A stretch of DNA of 64,000 bases from Anaerolineae bacterium (GTDB lineage: Bacteria; Chloroflexota; Anaerolineae; Promineifilales; Promineifilaceae). The position numbers and the translations under genes were made by a program. Below, one piece after another: positions 17,991 through 26,469 of this stretch; positions within the stretch are counted from its first letter, which is position 1; each line of letters opens with the position of its first letter. The notes below the pieces were generated by a model. The model saw nothing but the letters and a program-made list of their open reading frames with translations, made no database searches and was not told where the DNA came from. The DNA is taken from the NCBI GenBank assembly GCA_020848035.1, contig JADLAX010000003.1, positions 62,001 to 126,000 on the forward strand. Reading direction: 5' to 3'.

Positions 17991-18986
17991 TTAGGGCATC
18001 AAGACGGTATCCACCGCGTGGATGACACCGTTTGAGGCGACAATGTTAAAGCTTTCCAGGGGTGTGCCGTTGAGCGAAACGTTGTTGCTGGCGTCGGTGG
18101 TGACGATTAACGGCCGTCCTTCCAGCGTCGGTATGTAGTCGTCATTGGCAATCTGGTTAATGCTCAGCGAGTCGCCAATCACGTGGTAGGCCAGGATCGT
18201 TTCCAGCGTCGCTGGCTCGTTCATCAACTGCTCCATCAGCTCTTCAGAGAGCTTGGCGAAGGCGTCATCGGTGGGGGCAAAGAGGGTGTAATCCTGTGCC
18301 GGGTTGTCCAGGTTCAGGCCAAGGTCGGCTGTTTCCAGCAGTGAGAGGAGGGTGGTAAAACGGCCGTCTTCCTCCAAAACCATCCACAGCGTATCATCAC
18401 GCGAGCCCTGGTTGGAAGTAAAGATGGAATTTTCCGGCGGCAGCAGCACCGTATCAATGATGTGCAGCGTGCCGTTGTCGGCCTGGATGTCGGTCGTCAC
18501 CAGGCCAGCGCTGTCGTTCAGACTCACGCTGCCCGCATTCACCGCGATGTCCACGTTCTCACCCATCAGAGTGGTCAGGGCGCTGCGGTTGGCTACCGTT
18601 TGGCCGTTGTAAGAGCCATTCACGATGTGGTAAAGCAGGATGTCGGTAACCGAAACATTGGTATTGGCGGCCACGGTTTCCAGGTTAGCCAGCGCCGCGT
18701 CGGTTGGGGCAAAGACGGTAAACGGACCATCGTTGTCCAGGTTATCGGCCAGGCCAGCAGCCTGCACCAGCGTCTCAAAGTCATTGAGCTGATCGTTGTT
18801 GCGAATCATCGCCATCAGCGACTGATTTTGCGTCGTTTGCGTTGGCGTTTCGGTTTCGGTGGTGGTATCGGTGTCGTCATCGGTATCGTCGGTCTGGGCC
18901 GCCACCGGGCTAAACGCGCCCGCAAAGGCCAGGCCAAAGGTGAGAACAGCGGCCAACAAGGTAAGCCATAATTTTCTTTTGTTCAT
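17991..18986 (-). CDS. Secreted protein with two fasciclin (FAS1) domains
   Basis: A 331-residue exported protein. Residues 1-31 are a signal peptide ending SPVAAQ, followed by an acidic Asp/Thr linker. Two FAS1 domains follow, about 48-190 and 195-331. Each has the family's first box (GPFTVFAPTDAAL; DYTLFAPTDDAF) and final box (GTLHIIDTVLLP; GVIHAVDTVLMP). FAS1 domains mediate cell-surface adhesion. The start is ATG at 18986, preceded by AAAGGAG; the frame opens further upstream but the SD decides this start. Transcribed alone. Confidence 0.93.
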   Translation of the reverse strand: MNKRKLWLTLLAAVLTFGLAFAGAFSPVAAQTDDTDDDTDTTTETETPTQTTQNQSLMAMIRNNDQLNDFETLVQAAGLADNLDNDGPFTVFAPTDAALANLETVAANTNVSVTDILLYHIVNGSYNGQTVANRSALTTLMGENVDIAVNAGSVSLNDSAGLVTTDIQADNGTLHIIDTVLLPPENSIFTSNQGSRDDTLWMVLEEDGRFTTLLSLLETADLGLNLDNPAQDYTLFAPTDDAFAKLSEELMEQLMNEPATLETILAYHVIGDSLSINQIANDDYIPTLEGRPLIVTTDASNNVSLNGTPLESFNIVASNGVIHAVDTVLMP

Positions 18987-19173
18987 ATCATACTCCTTTA
19001 CACAGTACAAAACTTTTCACTTCAAAGAGGCAGTCAGCAAACGGCCGTACCCAGCCGTAACAAACTGCCAACATTTCCATCATAACAGGCAGCTTTTCTA
19101 AAATTCTGTACCTGGATACAAAAATCGGGGTATGGATCGTTTATACCTGCCACCTGGCACAAAACCCGGCTGA

Positions 19174-19210
19174 AAACAAAAAGCGCCGGATGTTTTGGCA
19201 TCCGGCGCTT
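19174..19210 (-). terminator. Terminator of the arsA-like operon
   Basis: AAGCGCCGGATG (19181-19192) pairs with CATCCGGCGCTT (19199-19210), followed on the minus strand by TTTTTGTTTTC. Confidence 0.9.
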
Positions 19211-19238
19211 GTTACAGGGCTCTCTAATTCTAAAGCTG

Positions 19239-20426
19239 CTAAACCATTTCAGCTACCGGGTCTGGCGGCAGGAAGGTGATTTCCAACACGCCATTTTGCA
19301 GGCTGCCCCCACCAGCGCGCCGCTTGGCCAGAACGGTGGGCAGAATCATTTCGCGCTTGAAGTTGCCAATGGTGATGAACATTTCGTCACCCCGCTTGCG
19401 CAGCTTCACGTCGCCCCCGGTTACAAAAGGCATAGGCAGGCGCATGAGGTAACGGCCGTCTGCCTGCTCCACAATCTCCTGCAGCGCACCGCGGTAAAAA
19501 ACGTCGCCGGGGTCAGTCTGGCCAAAGCAGTCATGCGCCAGCTGCGCCAGCGGTTCAAGGCCGACAACCTCGTGTGGGTAATACGGCGCACGCCACAGCG
19601 GCAGCGGCTTAAAGTTGTTCTCGATCATCTCCAGATACTTTGCCTGGAGTTCGCGCCGCTGGGCATAAAACGGCCCCTCTTCGGCAGATTCGGGCAGGAT
19701 GCGGTTGATGATCACGCTGTCGACCGGGTAGTTGAACAGACTGAGGTAGCTGACGGCGCGTTCGGCTTCACGCACCACCATTTTTTCCGGCTGGAGCACC
19801 ACGCGGTAGCTGCTGATTTCAGGATTGCTGAGGGTTTCGCGCAGTTCACCGGTGGCAGCATCCAATTTTTCCAGCGCTTCCAGCACTTCGGCTGGTCCCT
19901 GGAGTAAGCGGCTGGCAAACGGCCGTAACGCATTCACCACCTTGCTCCGCCCCCGGCTCAGGTGCCCCGCATACCAGCGAAACGTGTCGGGCATCGTCAG
20001 CAGGCGAATCGTTTCGCCCGTGGGCGCGGCGTCGATGATGACCCGGTCGAAGTTGCGCTCTTTGGCCTGCTTGTTGATGTGCAGCAGGCTCACAATCTCG
20101 TCCATGCCGGGAAACGCCGACAGCTCATCGGCGACGACATTGTTGATCTTGTTGCCATCGCGCAGCATGCCAGAAACAAACTCTTGCAGCGTGCCCCAAT
20201 AGTTGTGAATGTCGGCCACGACGCTGATTTCCTGCGCCCACAGGTTGGGCGCCACCTCAACGGGGGTCGCGGCCAGGGGCACATTGAGCGAATCGGCCAG
20301 ACTGTGGGCGATGTCGGTGCTGGCCACCAGGGTTTTATAGCCCAACTCGGCGCTGCGAACGGCCGTAGCCGCCGCCACCGTCGTTTTACCCACACCACCT
20401 TTACCTAAATACAAAATGATTCGCAT
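19239..20426 (-). CDS. ArsA/Get3-family ATPase with C-terminal HSP20-like domain
   Basis: A 395-residue SIMIBI-class ATPase. The deviant Walker A motif GKGGVGKTT is at residues 8-16, the Switch I-like segment reads STDIAHSL near 40, and IIDAAPTGETIRLL near 150 is the Walker B / A-loop of the ArsA family. The last ~80 residues (GDVKLRKRGDEMFITIGNFK...) form the HSP20-like domain found in many bacterial ArsA homologues. The arsenite-binding cysteines of true ArsA are not seen and no arsB or arsR lies nearby, so a Get3-like chaperone or targeting role is as likely as arsenic efflux. AAGGATAAGGATAT precedes the ATG. It follows the hypothetical gene at 20439 by 12 bases. Confidence 0.88.
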   Translation of the reverse strand: MRIILYLGKGGVGKTTVAAATAVRSAELGYKTLVASTDIAHSLADSLNVPLAATPVEVAPNLWAQEISVVADIHNYWGTLQEFVSGMLRDGNKINNVVADELSAFPGMDEIVSLLHINKQAKERNFDRVIIDAAPTGETIRLLTMPDTFRWYAGHLSRGRSKVVNALRPFASRLLQGPAEVLEALEKLDAATGELRETLSNPEISSYRVVLQPEKMVVREAERAVSYLSLFNYPVDSVIINRILPESAEEGPFYAQRRELQAKYLEMIENNFKPLPLWRAPYYPHEVVGLEPLAQLAHDCFGQTDPGDVFYRGALQEIVEQADGRYLMRLPMPFVTGGDVKLRKRGDEMFITIGNFKREMILPTVLAKRRAGGGSLQNGVLEITFLPPDPVAEMV

Positions 20427-20438
20427 ATATCCTTATCC

Positions 20439-20993
20439 TTATTCAGCAATTGCAAGCTGATTCATCGTTTCTACAGCGGCTTCCCGCACTTCGAGTTCCT
20501 CATCATACATAGCAATTGTTTTAAGCAACTGTTGCATCTGTTCATCAATCTGTTGCAGATGGGTTAATGCTTTCACTGCCCAAATTCGCTCAAACTTAAA
20601 GGTGCTGGTAAGTCCATCAATTATTCTTTCTTTTTCTGATTTTGCGTTGTACGGTTCATCAATTTCCCGTCGCCCCAAACGCCGCAAGCGTTCTATTCGC
20701 TCTGGAGAAGCGGCGTACAAAAAAGTGGACTCTGTCCAGAAGAGAGCTGCATAATTTTCGATCAAACAGCGTGTTTGATACAGTTCATTTTGGGCATTTA
20801 CATACAACACATCGTAAGAACCACCTCTCGAACGAGATGTAAGTGGATTATTCGGATGCCAGGAAATATCCAACACCTCACAATTACGGCCCATCATGTA
20901 TTTTTGAATGCGCCGATGATCGTTTACCATTAACAAATACCGAAATGGCAAAATTGCAATGGGAAAAAGTGCAAAAAGAAAGAACTTGCTCAA
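20439..20993 (-). CDS. Hypothetical membrane-anchored protein with HEAT-like tail
   Basis: A 184-residue protein not assigned to a family. Residues 1-20 are a hydrophobic N-terminal anchor; the middle is mixed (YDVLYVNAQNELYQTRC), and the last 75 residues are helical and resemble a HEAT-type repeat pair (ERIWAVKALTHLQQID, LEVREAAVETMNQLA). The DNA is clearly more AT-rich than its neighbours and has no ACGGCCGT octamer, a hint of later arrival. It is immediately upstream of, and co-transcribed with, the ArsA-like gene. Confidence 0.65.
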   Translation of the reverse strand: MSKFFLFALFPIAILPFRYLLMVNDHRRIQKYMMGRNCEVLDISWHPNNPLTSRSRGGSYDVLYVNAQNELYQTRCLIENYAALFWTESTFLYAASPERIERLRRLGRREIDEPYNAKSEKERIIDGLTSTFKFERIWAVKALTHLQQIDEQMQQLLKTIAMYDEELEVREAAVETMNQLAIAE

Positions 20994-21075
20994 TGAAATT
21001 CCTTAATTTGTTGATATTCGCTCATTATACGCCGCAATTTGGATTCAGGTTGTAAAGCTGCATCAAGTTATAACA

Positions 21076-21107
21076 AAAAGCGCGGTACCAGATGGTGCCG
21101 CGCTTTC
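21076..21107 (-). terminator. Terminator of the S1C protease operon
   Basis: AAAGCGCGGTACCA pairs with TGGTGCCGCGCTTT; on the minus strand the stem is followed by TTTTTGTTA. Confidence 0.85.
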
Positions 21108-21128
21108 GTTTCAAAACTGTTTTGAAAG

Positions 21129-22790
21129 CTACTTGCTGAGCTCTAACGTCAGGTAAACGGAGTCGGGATCGTCGGCGGAGAATTCCAGGAAGCCTTCGTT
21201 GTTGTAGTATCCGGTCAGTCCGGCCACGCCAGGGTACTCCACGCCACGCGCCAGCGGCTCGGGCAGGAAGAAGTACCCTTTTTGGTCCGTCTCGGCGAAG
21301 GCGAAGATCTCGGCGTCGGTGGGGTTGTCCAGCCAGGCATCCAGGTCGGTGCCCGGCTGCAAAACAAAGACGACGGCACCGCTGAGCGGCTTGCCGCTGT
21401 CGGCGTCTAAAATTTCACCCTCGACAAACACGCCATCTTTGCTGTTGTTGGTTGTGGTCGTCGAGTTGGAACCGCCGCTGCCAACGGCCGTTTCTGCCGC
21501 ACCCACAAGCGCCAGATCACCCCCCGCATAAATTTCTACCGCGTAATTCCCATTGGCGATCGGATCGCCATAGTTGTGGAAATAAAACGCCGTGCAGTCA
21601 CCGGATGAGCCTTCATTCCACTCCAGCACCAGGCTGCTGAGCAGCTCATCCTCCAACCACCAGGCCACCAGCACCTGCTCCCCATCCACCATGCCGCTAA
21701 ATTCGAAGATAGCCACGGCCAGGGTGGTGTTGCTGGGGTAACTGTTGCGCGGCCCGATGGCACACTGGTCCGCGTCACTAAAGTCGTCGGCCCAGGTGAC
21801 GTGGACAAAGTTTTCCTGCCCGGTTCCGGCCACCACGTATGGGCTTTCGTAGGCGTTGTTGGCCGCGGCGGCTTCCAGCAGCGGCTGCGCGTAATTGATG
21901 GCCCGCAGCCGGTTAATCGCCCCGCCAATCGCCTCCTGACCAAACGAAGGCACGCCAATGATCTGGCCGGCGGCGTTGACGCCCAATCCGCCCGAGTTTC
22001 CGGGGGAAATGGTGGCATCTGTCTTGATCCAGGCGCGGTCACCGACGCGGTTCTGGCTCTCGAAGCCCGCCACGTTACCGCGCGTAAAGGTGATCGTTTC
22101 ACCACCGGCACCCGGGTAACCCAGGATGCGGATTTCATCGCCCAGCCGGATGGAGTTTGAGTCGCCAATTTCGACAAACGGCAGGTCGAGCGTGGCCGGG
22201 TCCAGCGGGTTGCCGTCGAGATCGGCCGTGATTTCAATCACGGCCAGGTCCAGGGAGCCATCGGCCGCGGCCAGTTCGGCAATGTACATCTCGGTGGGCG
22301 GCACATCGGCTGAAGCGCTGAGGGCCACCACCAGCTGGTCTGGCTCGTCACCAAAGAGCATCTCCGGGTCGTTGTACAGGGTGGCCAGGCCAGCTGAGAG
22401 CGGGGCGGCCACGTGGGCGTTGGTCAAAATAGTGCCATCGGGCGAGACAATCGTGCCCGAGCCGGTCCAAATGGTTTGCGGACGGCCGTTGATCACCTGC
22501 TTGGCAAAAATCTGCACCGTGGCCGCCTGGAGCTGCTCGATGGGTGCCGGTGCACCACTGGGCTCAACCTCGGGTTCCACGACTGGTTCGGCGGCCACGG
22601 GCGTGGCGACCACGGGTGTCGCTTCCGGTTCGTCGGTGGGTTCGGGTTCTTCCTCAGCCTCGTCATCACGCGCCCGGGGGGTGGGGGTCGTTTCCAGCGC
22701 CGTACCCAGCTGGCAGGCAAAAGAAGTGAAAGCAAACAACATCATCAGCAAAAAGAGCAGTTGCAGAGGGGAGTTGTGGATTCGTTTCAT
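21129..22790 (-). CDS. Lipoprotein-like trypsin-fold (S1C) serine protease
   Basis: A 553-residue exported protease. The N-terminal hydrophobic segment ends FTSFAC, with Cys26 a likely lipidated residue. A Pro/Glu/Thr linker runs to about 85. The protease domain has the triad His126 (LTNAHV), Asp181 (GSLDLAVIEI) and Ser266 (SPGNSGG), as in HtrA/DegP-type enzymes; no PDZ domain follows. After about residue 335 come a beta-rich domain (WADDFSDADQC..., similar to bacterial pre-peptidase folds) and a carboxypeptidase-regulatory-like domain (VEGEILDADSGKPLSGAVV). It is the last gene of a three-gene operon with a PrsW homologue, which suggests proteolytic envelope signalling. Confidence 0.9.
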   Translation of the reverse strand: MKRIHNSPLQLLFLLMMLFAFTSFACQLGTALETTPTPRARDDEAEEEPEPTDEPEATPVVATPVAAEPVVEPEVEPSGAPAPIEQLQAATVQIFAKQVINGRPQTIWTGSGTIVSPDGTILTNAHVAAPLSAGLATLYNDPEMLFGDEPDQLVVALSASADVPPTEMYIAELAAADGSLDLAVIEITADLDGNPLDPATLDLPFVEIGDSNSIRLGDEIRILGYPGAGGETITFTRGNVAGFESQNRVGDRAWIKTDATISPGNSGGLGVNAAGQIIGVPSFGQEAIGGAINRLRAINYAQPLLEAAAANNAYESPYVVAGTGQENFVHVTWADDFSDADQCAIGPRNSYPSNTTLAVAIFEFSGMVDGEQVLVAWWLEDELLSSLVLEWNEGSSGDCTAFYFHNYGDPIANGNYAVEIYAGGDLALVGAAETAVGSGGSNSTTTTNNSKDGVFVEGEILDADSGKPLSGAVVFVLQPGTDLDAWLDNPTDAEIFAFAETDQKGYFFLPEPLARGVEYPGVAGLTGYYNNEGFLEFSADDPDSVYLTLELSK

Positions 22791-22793
22791 GCC

Positions 22794-23366
22794 TTACTCT
22801 CCAGAATGGTAGGTAACAGATTGGGCAAATTGTTGAAAACCAGGCAGCGCGGCGGCAACGTGTTCGCTGTGCGCTTCCAGGGAGAGCACCATCACGCCAT
22901 CGGCCTGGACAAAGTAGTAATCCAGCCCTTCAACCACGTGCGGCACGCCGGGCGAATCGAGATCGACGCGGGCAAAGCTCACTTTGTAGCCGTCCTGCCC
23001 GGCAAACACAATGGGTTCGGCGGTGAGCACGCGGTAAGTGTCGTCTATTTGGGCGCGAGCCAGGTTGCGATTCTCGGCCACCACGTCCAGCTCGCCCGTG
23101 GCGGGGAGCAGGCTGACGCGATACAGCTCGTCCAGCGCCAGCGGATTACGCGCCAGGAAGACAAAATCACCCGCGCCTTCCTGCACCAGCCAACCGGCGG
23201 GAATTTCGGCGGTAAAGCCAGATTGCTCGATGGGGCGGGTAGCGTTTTGCACGGCCGTTTTCACCCCCCAGCCCAGCAGCAAAGCCACCAGCAGAAGAAG
23301 AATGGTTAAAACGGCCGAACGTCGTTCCTGCGTTAGCTGCGGCTGCGGTATGCTCACAGGCGTCAT
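22794..23366 (-). CDS. Single-pass membrane protein, hypothetical
   Basis: A 190-residue protein. A short cytoplasmic start is followed by one helix at about 20-36 (VLTILLLLVALLLGWGVK) and an extracytoplasmic domain starting FTAEIPAGWLVQEG and ending ALPGFQQFAQSV. That pattern, an amphipathic surface domain with the I-P-x-G-W lead, resembles PsbP/DcrB-like lipid-associated folds, but this is only a shape resemblance. Its ATG overlaps the stop of the PrsW gene (TGATG) and its stop lies three bases before the S1C protease start, so the three are translated together. Confidence 0.75.
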   Translation of the reverse strand: MTPVSIPQPQLTQERRSAVLTILLLLVALLLGWGVKTAVQNATRPIEQSGFTAEIPAGWLVQEGAGDFVFLARNPLALDELYRVSLLPATGELDVVAENRNLARAQIDDTYRVLTAEPIVFAGQDGYKVSFARVDLDSPGVPHVVEGLDYYFVQADGVMVLSLEAHSEHVAAALPGFQQFAQSVTYHSGE

Positions 23367-24208
23367 CAGTCACCTCCGTGCACGGCCAGATCGTGCTGAA
23401 TGGAGCGGGACAGGAACCAGGTGATGGCCCCGGCCAGCACGGCAGCCAGCAGCAGGCCCAACCAGGTGTTGACCGCCCCCAGGCTGCCCTGGTTTAAGTT
23501 GCCGCGCAGGAAGTAAAACAGGCTGTTGAGAGCGGCCGCCAGGGTTAACCCGAGGGGCATCCACCAGAGCGGCCGTTTTTCAAACTTCATGCGCCCCAAA
23601 AAGTAGCCCACCACCCCGGCAAAGCTGGCCTGGGCCAATGTGGTCAGCACCATGCGAATCGCCCCAGAGCCCAGCTGCACGCCGCCCGAACTGACCACAA
23701 AGTTGATATTGAGCACCAGGGCATAGCCGATGGCGACGGCCGTTGTGTAGATGATGCCGTCAATCGCTTCGTTAAAATCAGCGGCGTAATACACGGAAAA
23801 CCGAACGGCCGCATATTTCAGAAACTCCTGGGTCATGCCCACAATGAGAAAGCCGCCGAGCAGCTGCGCCCAGGCGGGGCTGCTGCTGAGCCAGCCCGGC
23901 ACGTCAAACAGGCCATCAACCAGCGGCACACCGATAGCGCTGGCCAACAGAGCGCCCAAAAGCACCATTTGCAGCACCAGGTGTTTGGGTTCCGGTTCTA
24001 ACCGATCGCGCCGGTAGAAGAAGGCCAGCCAGACGACGGCCGGTACCAGGGCCATCACAAGACCGGTTATGACTAAAGTTGTGGGGGTAAATTGGGGTTG
24101 AAGCGCTGCTTCCAGGCCAAAAATGGCCAGAACAAATAGGATCAGAAGCACAATGGAAGCCACATCTGCCTGCCAGAGGCCGCTGCGCTGTCGCCAGGGT
24201 CCATTCAT
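23366..24208 (-). CDS. PrsW-family membrane protease homologue
   Basis: A 280-residue protein with about eight membrane segments. It shows the family order: RRDRLEPEPKH after the second helix, the QEFLKY version of the E-E-x-x-K motif, DGIIYTTAVAIGYALVLNINFV, and QASFAGVVGYFLG. The first Glu of E-E-x-x-K is Gln, the usual second-box Glu is replaced by Leu-Asn, and the His of the third box is absent, so it may be catalytically weak or inactive. It is first in a tight operon with the hypothetical protein and the S1C protease. Confidence 0.75.
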   Translation of the reverse strand: MNGPWRQRSGLWQADVASIVLLILFVLAIFGLEAALQPQFTPTTLVITGLVMALVPAVVWLAFFYRRDRLEPEPKHLVLQMVLLGALLASAIGVPLVDGLFDVPGWLSSSPAWAQLLGGFLIVGMTQEFLKYAAVRFSVYYAADFNEAIDGIIYTTAVAIGYALVLNINFVVSSGGVQLGSGAIRMVLTTLAQASFAGVVGYFLGRMKFEKRPLWWMPLGLTLAAALNSLFYFLRGNLNQGSLGAVNTWLGLLLAAVLAGAITWFLSRSIQHDLAVHGGD

Positions 24209-24351
24209 AAAACCACCTCCTAAAAAGTGAGTTGTTGTCGCCTGCCATCATTGTCGTTGGAACGGCCGTTGGCGTCAACCACAGGTTTATTTTACGGGCT
24301 AAGCGATCACAAATCGATCCAGTCGCATGGTGAACGACTGACAAACGTCAA

Positions 24352-24379
24352 TTGTCTGACGCTAAATCGGTTTTATAAT
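24352..24379 (+). promoter_or_regulatory. Promoter of the secreted-protein gene at 24462
   Basis: TTGTCT (24352-24357) and TATAAT (24374-24379) are 16 bases apart, giving a leader of about 75 bases. A small dyad GACAA/TTGTC overlaps the -35 box. Confidence 0.6.
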
Positions 24380-24461
24380 TTCGCGTGTGTCCAGCGTTTC
24401 TAACCAGTTGCCTGGGAAACGGCTGTATTTTACCCATCTCTCTCACAAAAGGATGCCAGTC

Positions 24462-26423
24462 ATGAAGCGTATTTTCCTCCTGTTTTTAGGTTTCTCCGTC
24501 TCACTTTTCCTCATTTCTGTCTCTGGGCTTGGCCAGGCCACGGCGGGCGCAGCCAATCCACTCACCGTTGAGCTGCTTTCCCCACACAGTCAGACAACGG
24601 CAAACACCACGTTTAACAATTATGGCTACGGTTTGGTGGCCGGAGTTAATACCGCGCATGCGTATTGGCAAGAGAATGGCAACGGTGCAGAAGGGGCGGA
24701 CCTTTTTTACCGACAACTTCCTGACGGCAATACGGTTCGTCTGTCAGATCCGGCTCTGTCTGAAGGGAATGTGGACATAGTCTGGTTTGATACGGCCGTA
24801 GGCCAGGACAATACTTTCCACATGGCGTGGATGGAAACCGGATCTGCCTCTGAAGCCTACGATCTCTTCTATTGGAGTGCGGCTACCGGCACCCTGCTTC
24901 TAACCGACCGCACCCAAACCGAAGGCTACGTCCAACCTGCTTCTGGTACCCTTACCTTGCTATTGGATGCGGACGACATGGCCCACATCATCTGGTTTGA
25001 AGAAACCAATTCTGCCGAAGGCAGTGATCTTTTTTATTGGAGCCAGGCCACGGGGACAGTTTTAATATCCGACCACAGCCAAACCGAAGGGTCGGGTATA
25101 GGTCTTGGGCCAAACCGACTTATCATGGATGACAATGGCAACGCCCACGTCACCTGGGGTGAATACGGCACAGACGGTGTTACCGCCAGCTATTTCTACT
25201 GGAACCCCTCCCTATCATCGCCGGTAAATCTGCCTGCCATTCGCTCGTTTGTCGTCGCCAACAATGTGGCGCATATCATCTGGCAATCAGCGACCGAGGG
25301 GCCAATTGTTTATTGGAATTCCACTGGGCAAAGCGCCCAACCTATCCCTTCATCCGCAGACGCATCGGGCGGTATCATCAATACCGGCGGCCTGATTGAA
25401 GATTCAACCGGCGCGGTGCATATTTTCTGGGTAAAAGGTATTTCAGGCACCTGCCTGGCCCATTGGGATACTGCCAGCCAGACAACTGAAGATCTGGTGA
25501 CTGGCACTCAATGTTATCCTTTCTGGAACGTATTTCTGGACAGCTCAGACAATTTCCACACGATCGTGGTAGACCAACCCACGGCCACCCGCCGCTATCG
25601 TTATTGGAACGACACGCTTACCACGCCAGTTACAATTCCTATTGGAAGCTCAATCAGTCAAGGAAAGTTAATGGGCATCGAAGGCACCAACGAGGTTCAT
25701 GTTACCTGGATCGAAACCGTTGGCAGCGACGACAACTATTATCATTGGGACAACATAGCCCAAAATGCCACCAATCTCAGCACGTTAGCAGGCGCGGACA
25801 CGCATATTAGTACTACAGGAATTCAGGTACTACCGAGCAGCAATGGTGAACTGGTTATGCTCTGGTCTGAAGGGATAAACGGCACCGGGACATTTCACAA
25901 TCTTTACTGGAACTCGGCTACCAACACCACCGTTGATTTATTCACTGAGCTGGGAATTGGTTCTATAAACTCTGGTTTTGATCCTATGTCTGTTAATTTC
26001 TTACCAAATGGTGAGCCATACACGGTTTGGCCCGGCACGCCTATGAGTGGCCCCGCTGGGTTGTACATTTGGGACAGCAGCCAGGGTATGGTGCATCTGG
26101 CTGGGGAAAGTACGCCATGCAGCGAACTTAGCCGCTATTACAGCAGCGAAACTGATCAGCAAGGGAATATCTACCTGGCCTGGGAAGATGATGCCACAAA
26201 AACTAACTACCTCTGGAGCCAAACCAGTGGTCAGGTAGACCTGAGCCAAACCTTGGCAGCCGAAACCGAGTGTGATCCACCCCTGGTAACAATGAGCGAC
26301 AACGGCCGTATTTTTGCCATGTGGATCGAGGAAAGTGATGTGGCGGGCGAGGGTCTAGATGTGTATGGTGGCTGGCTGGATGCTCCTGGCTATAGCCTTT
26401 ACCTACCAATGATTACAAAATAA
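24462..26423 (+). CDS. Large secreted beta-propeller-like protein
   Basis: A 653-residue exported protein. Signal peptide residues 1-27 (IFLLFLGFSVSLFLISVSG). The rest consists of repeated ~45-60-residue beta units, best seen as DLFYRQL, DLFYWSAATGTLLL and DLFYWSQATGTVLIS, each followed by an acidic turn and H-x-x-W, as in bacterial propellers that survey extracellular ligands. No enzyme motif. It ends GYSLYLPMITK, the Y-L-P tail shared with other secreted proteins here. ATG at 24462 is preceded by AAAGGA eight bases away. The next gene, 47 bases on, is also a secreted repeat protein, so they are probably co-expressed. Confidence 0.8.
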   Translation: MKRIFLLFLGFSVSLFLISVSGLGQATAGAANPLTVELLSPHSQTTANTTFNNYGYGLVAGVNTAHAYWQENGNGAEGADLFYRQLPDGNTVRLSDPALSEGNVDIVWFDTAVGQDNTFHMAWMETGSASEAYDLFYWSAATGTLLLTDRTQTEGYVQPASGTLTLLLDADDMAHIIWFEETNSAEGSDLFYWSQATGTVLISDHSQTEGSGIGLGPNRLIMDDNGNAHVTWGEYGTDGVTASYFYWNPSLSSPVNLPAIRSFVVANNVAHIIWQSATEGPIVYWNSTGQSAQPIPSSADASGGIINTGGLIEDSTGAVHIFWVKGISGTCLAHWDTASQTTEDLVTGTQCYPFWNVFLDSSDNFHTIVVDQPTATRRYRYWNDTLTTPVTIPIGSSISQGKLMGIEGTNEVHVTWIETVGSDDNYYHWDNIAQNATNLSTLAGADTHISTTGIQVLPSSNGELVMLWSEGINGTGTFHNLYWNSATNTTVDLFTELGIGSINSGFDPMSVNFLPNGEPYTVWPGTPMSGPAGLYIWDSSQGMVHLAGESTPCSELSRYYSSETDQQGNIYLAWEDDATKTNYLWSQTSGQVDLSQTLAAETECDPPLVTMSDNGRIFAMWIEESDVAGEGLDVYGGWLDAPGYSLYLPMITK

Positions 26424-26469
26424 ACGGCAAGTTGCCGAATTTATCGTTGAAAAAACATAGGAGAGGATC

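Noticed and set aside
19239..20426. Arsenical pump ATPase
   Set aside because: The arsenite-binding cysteines and partner ars genes are missing; only the general ArsA/Get3 family is supported.
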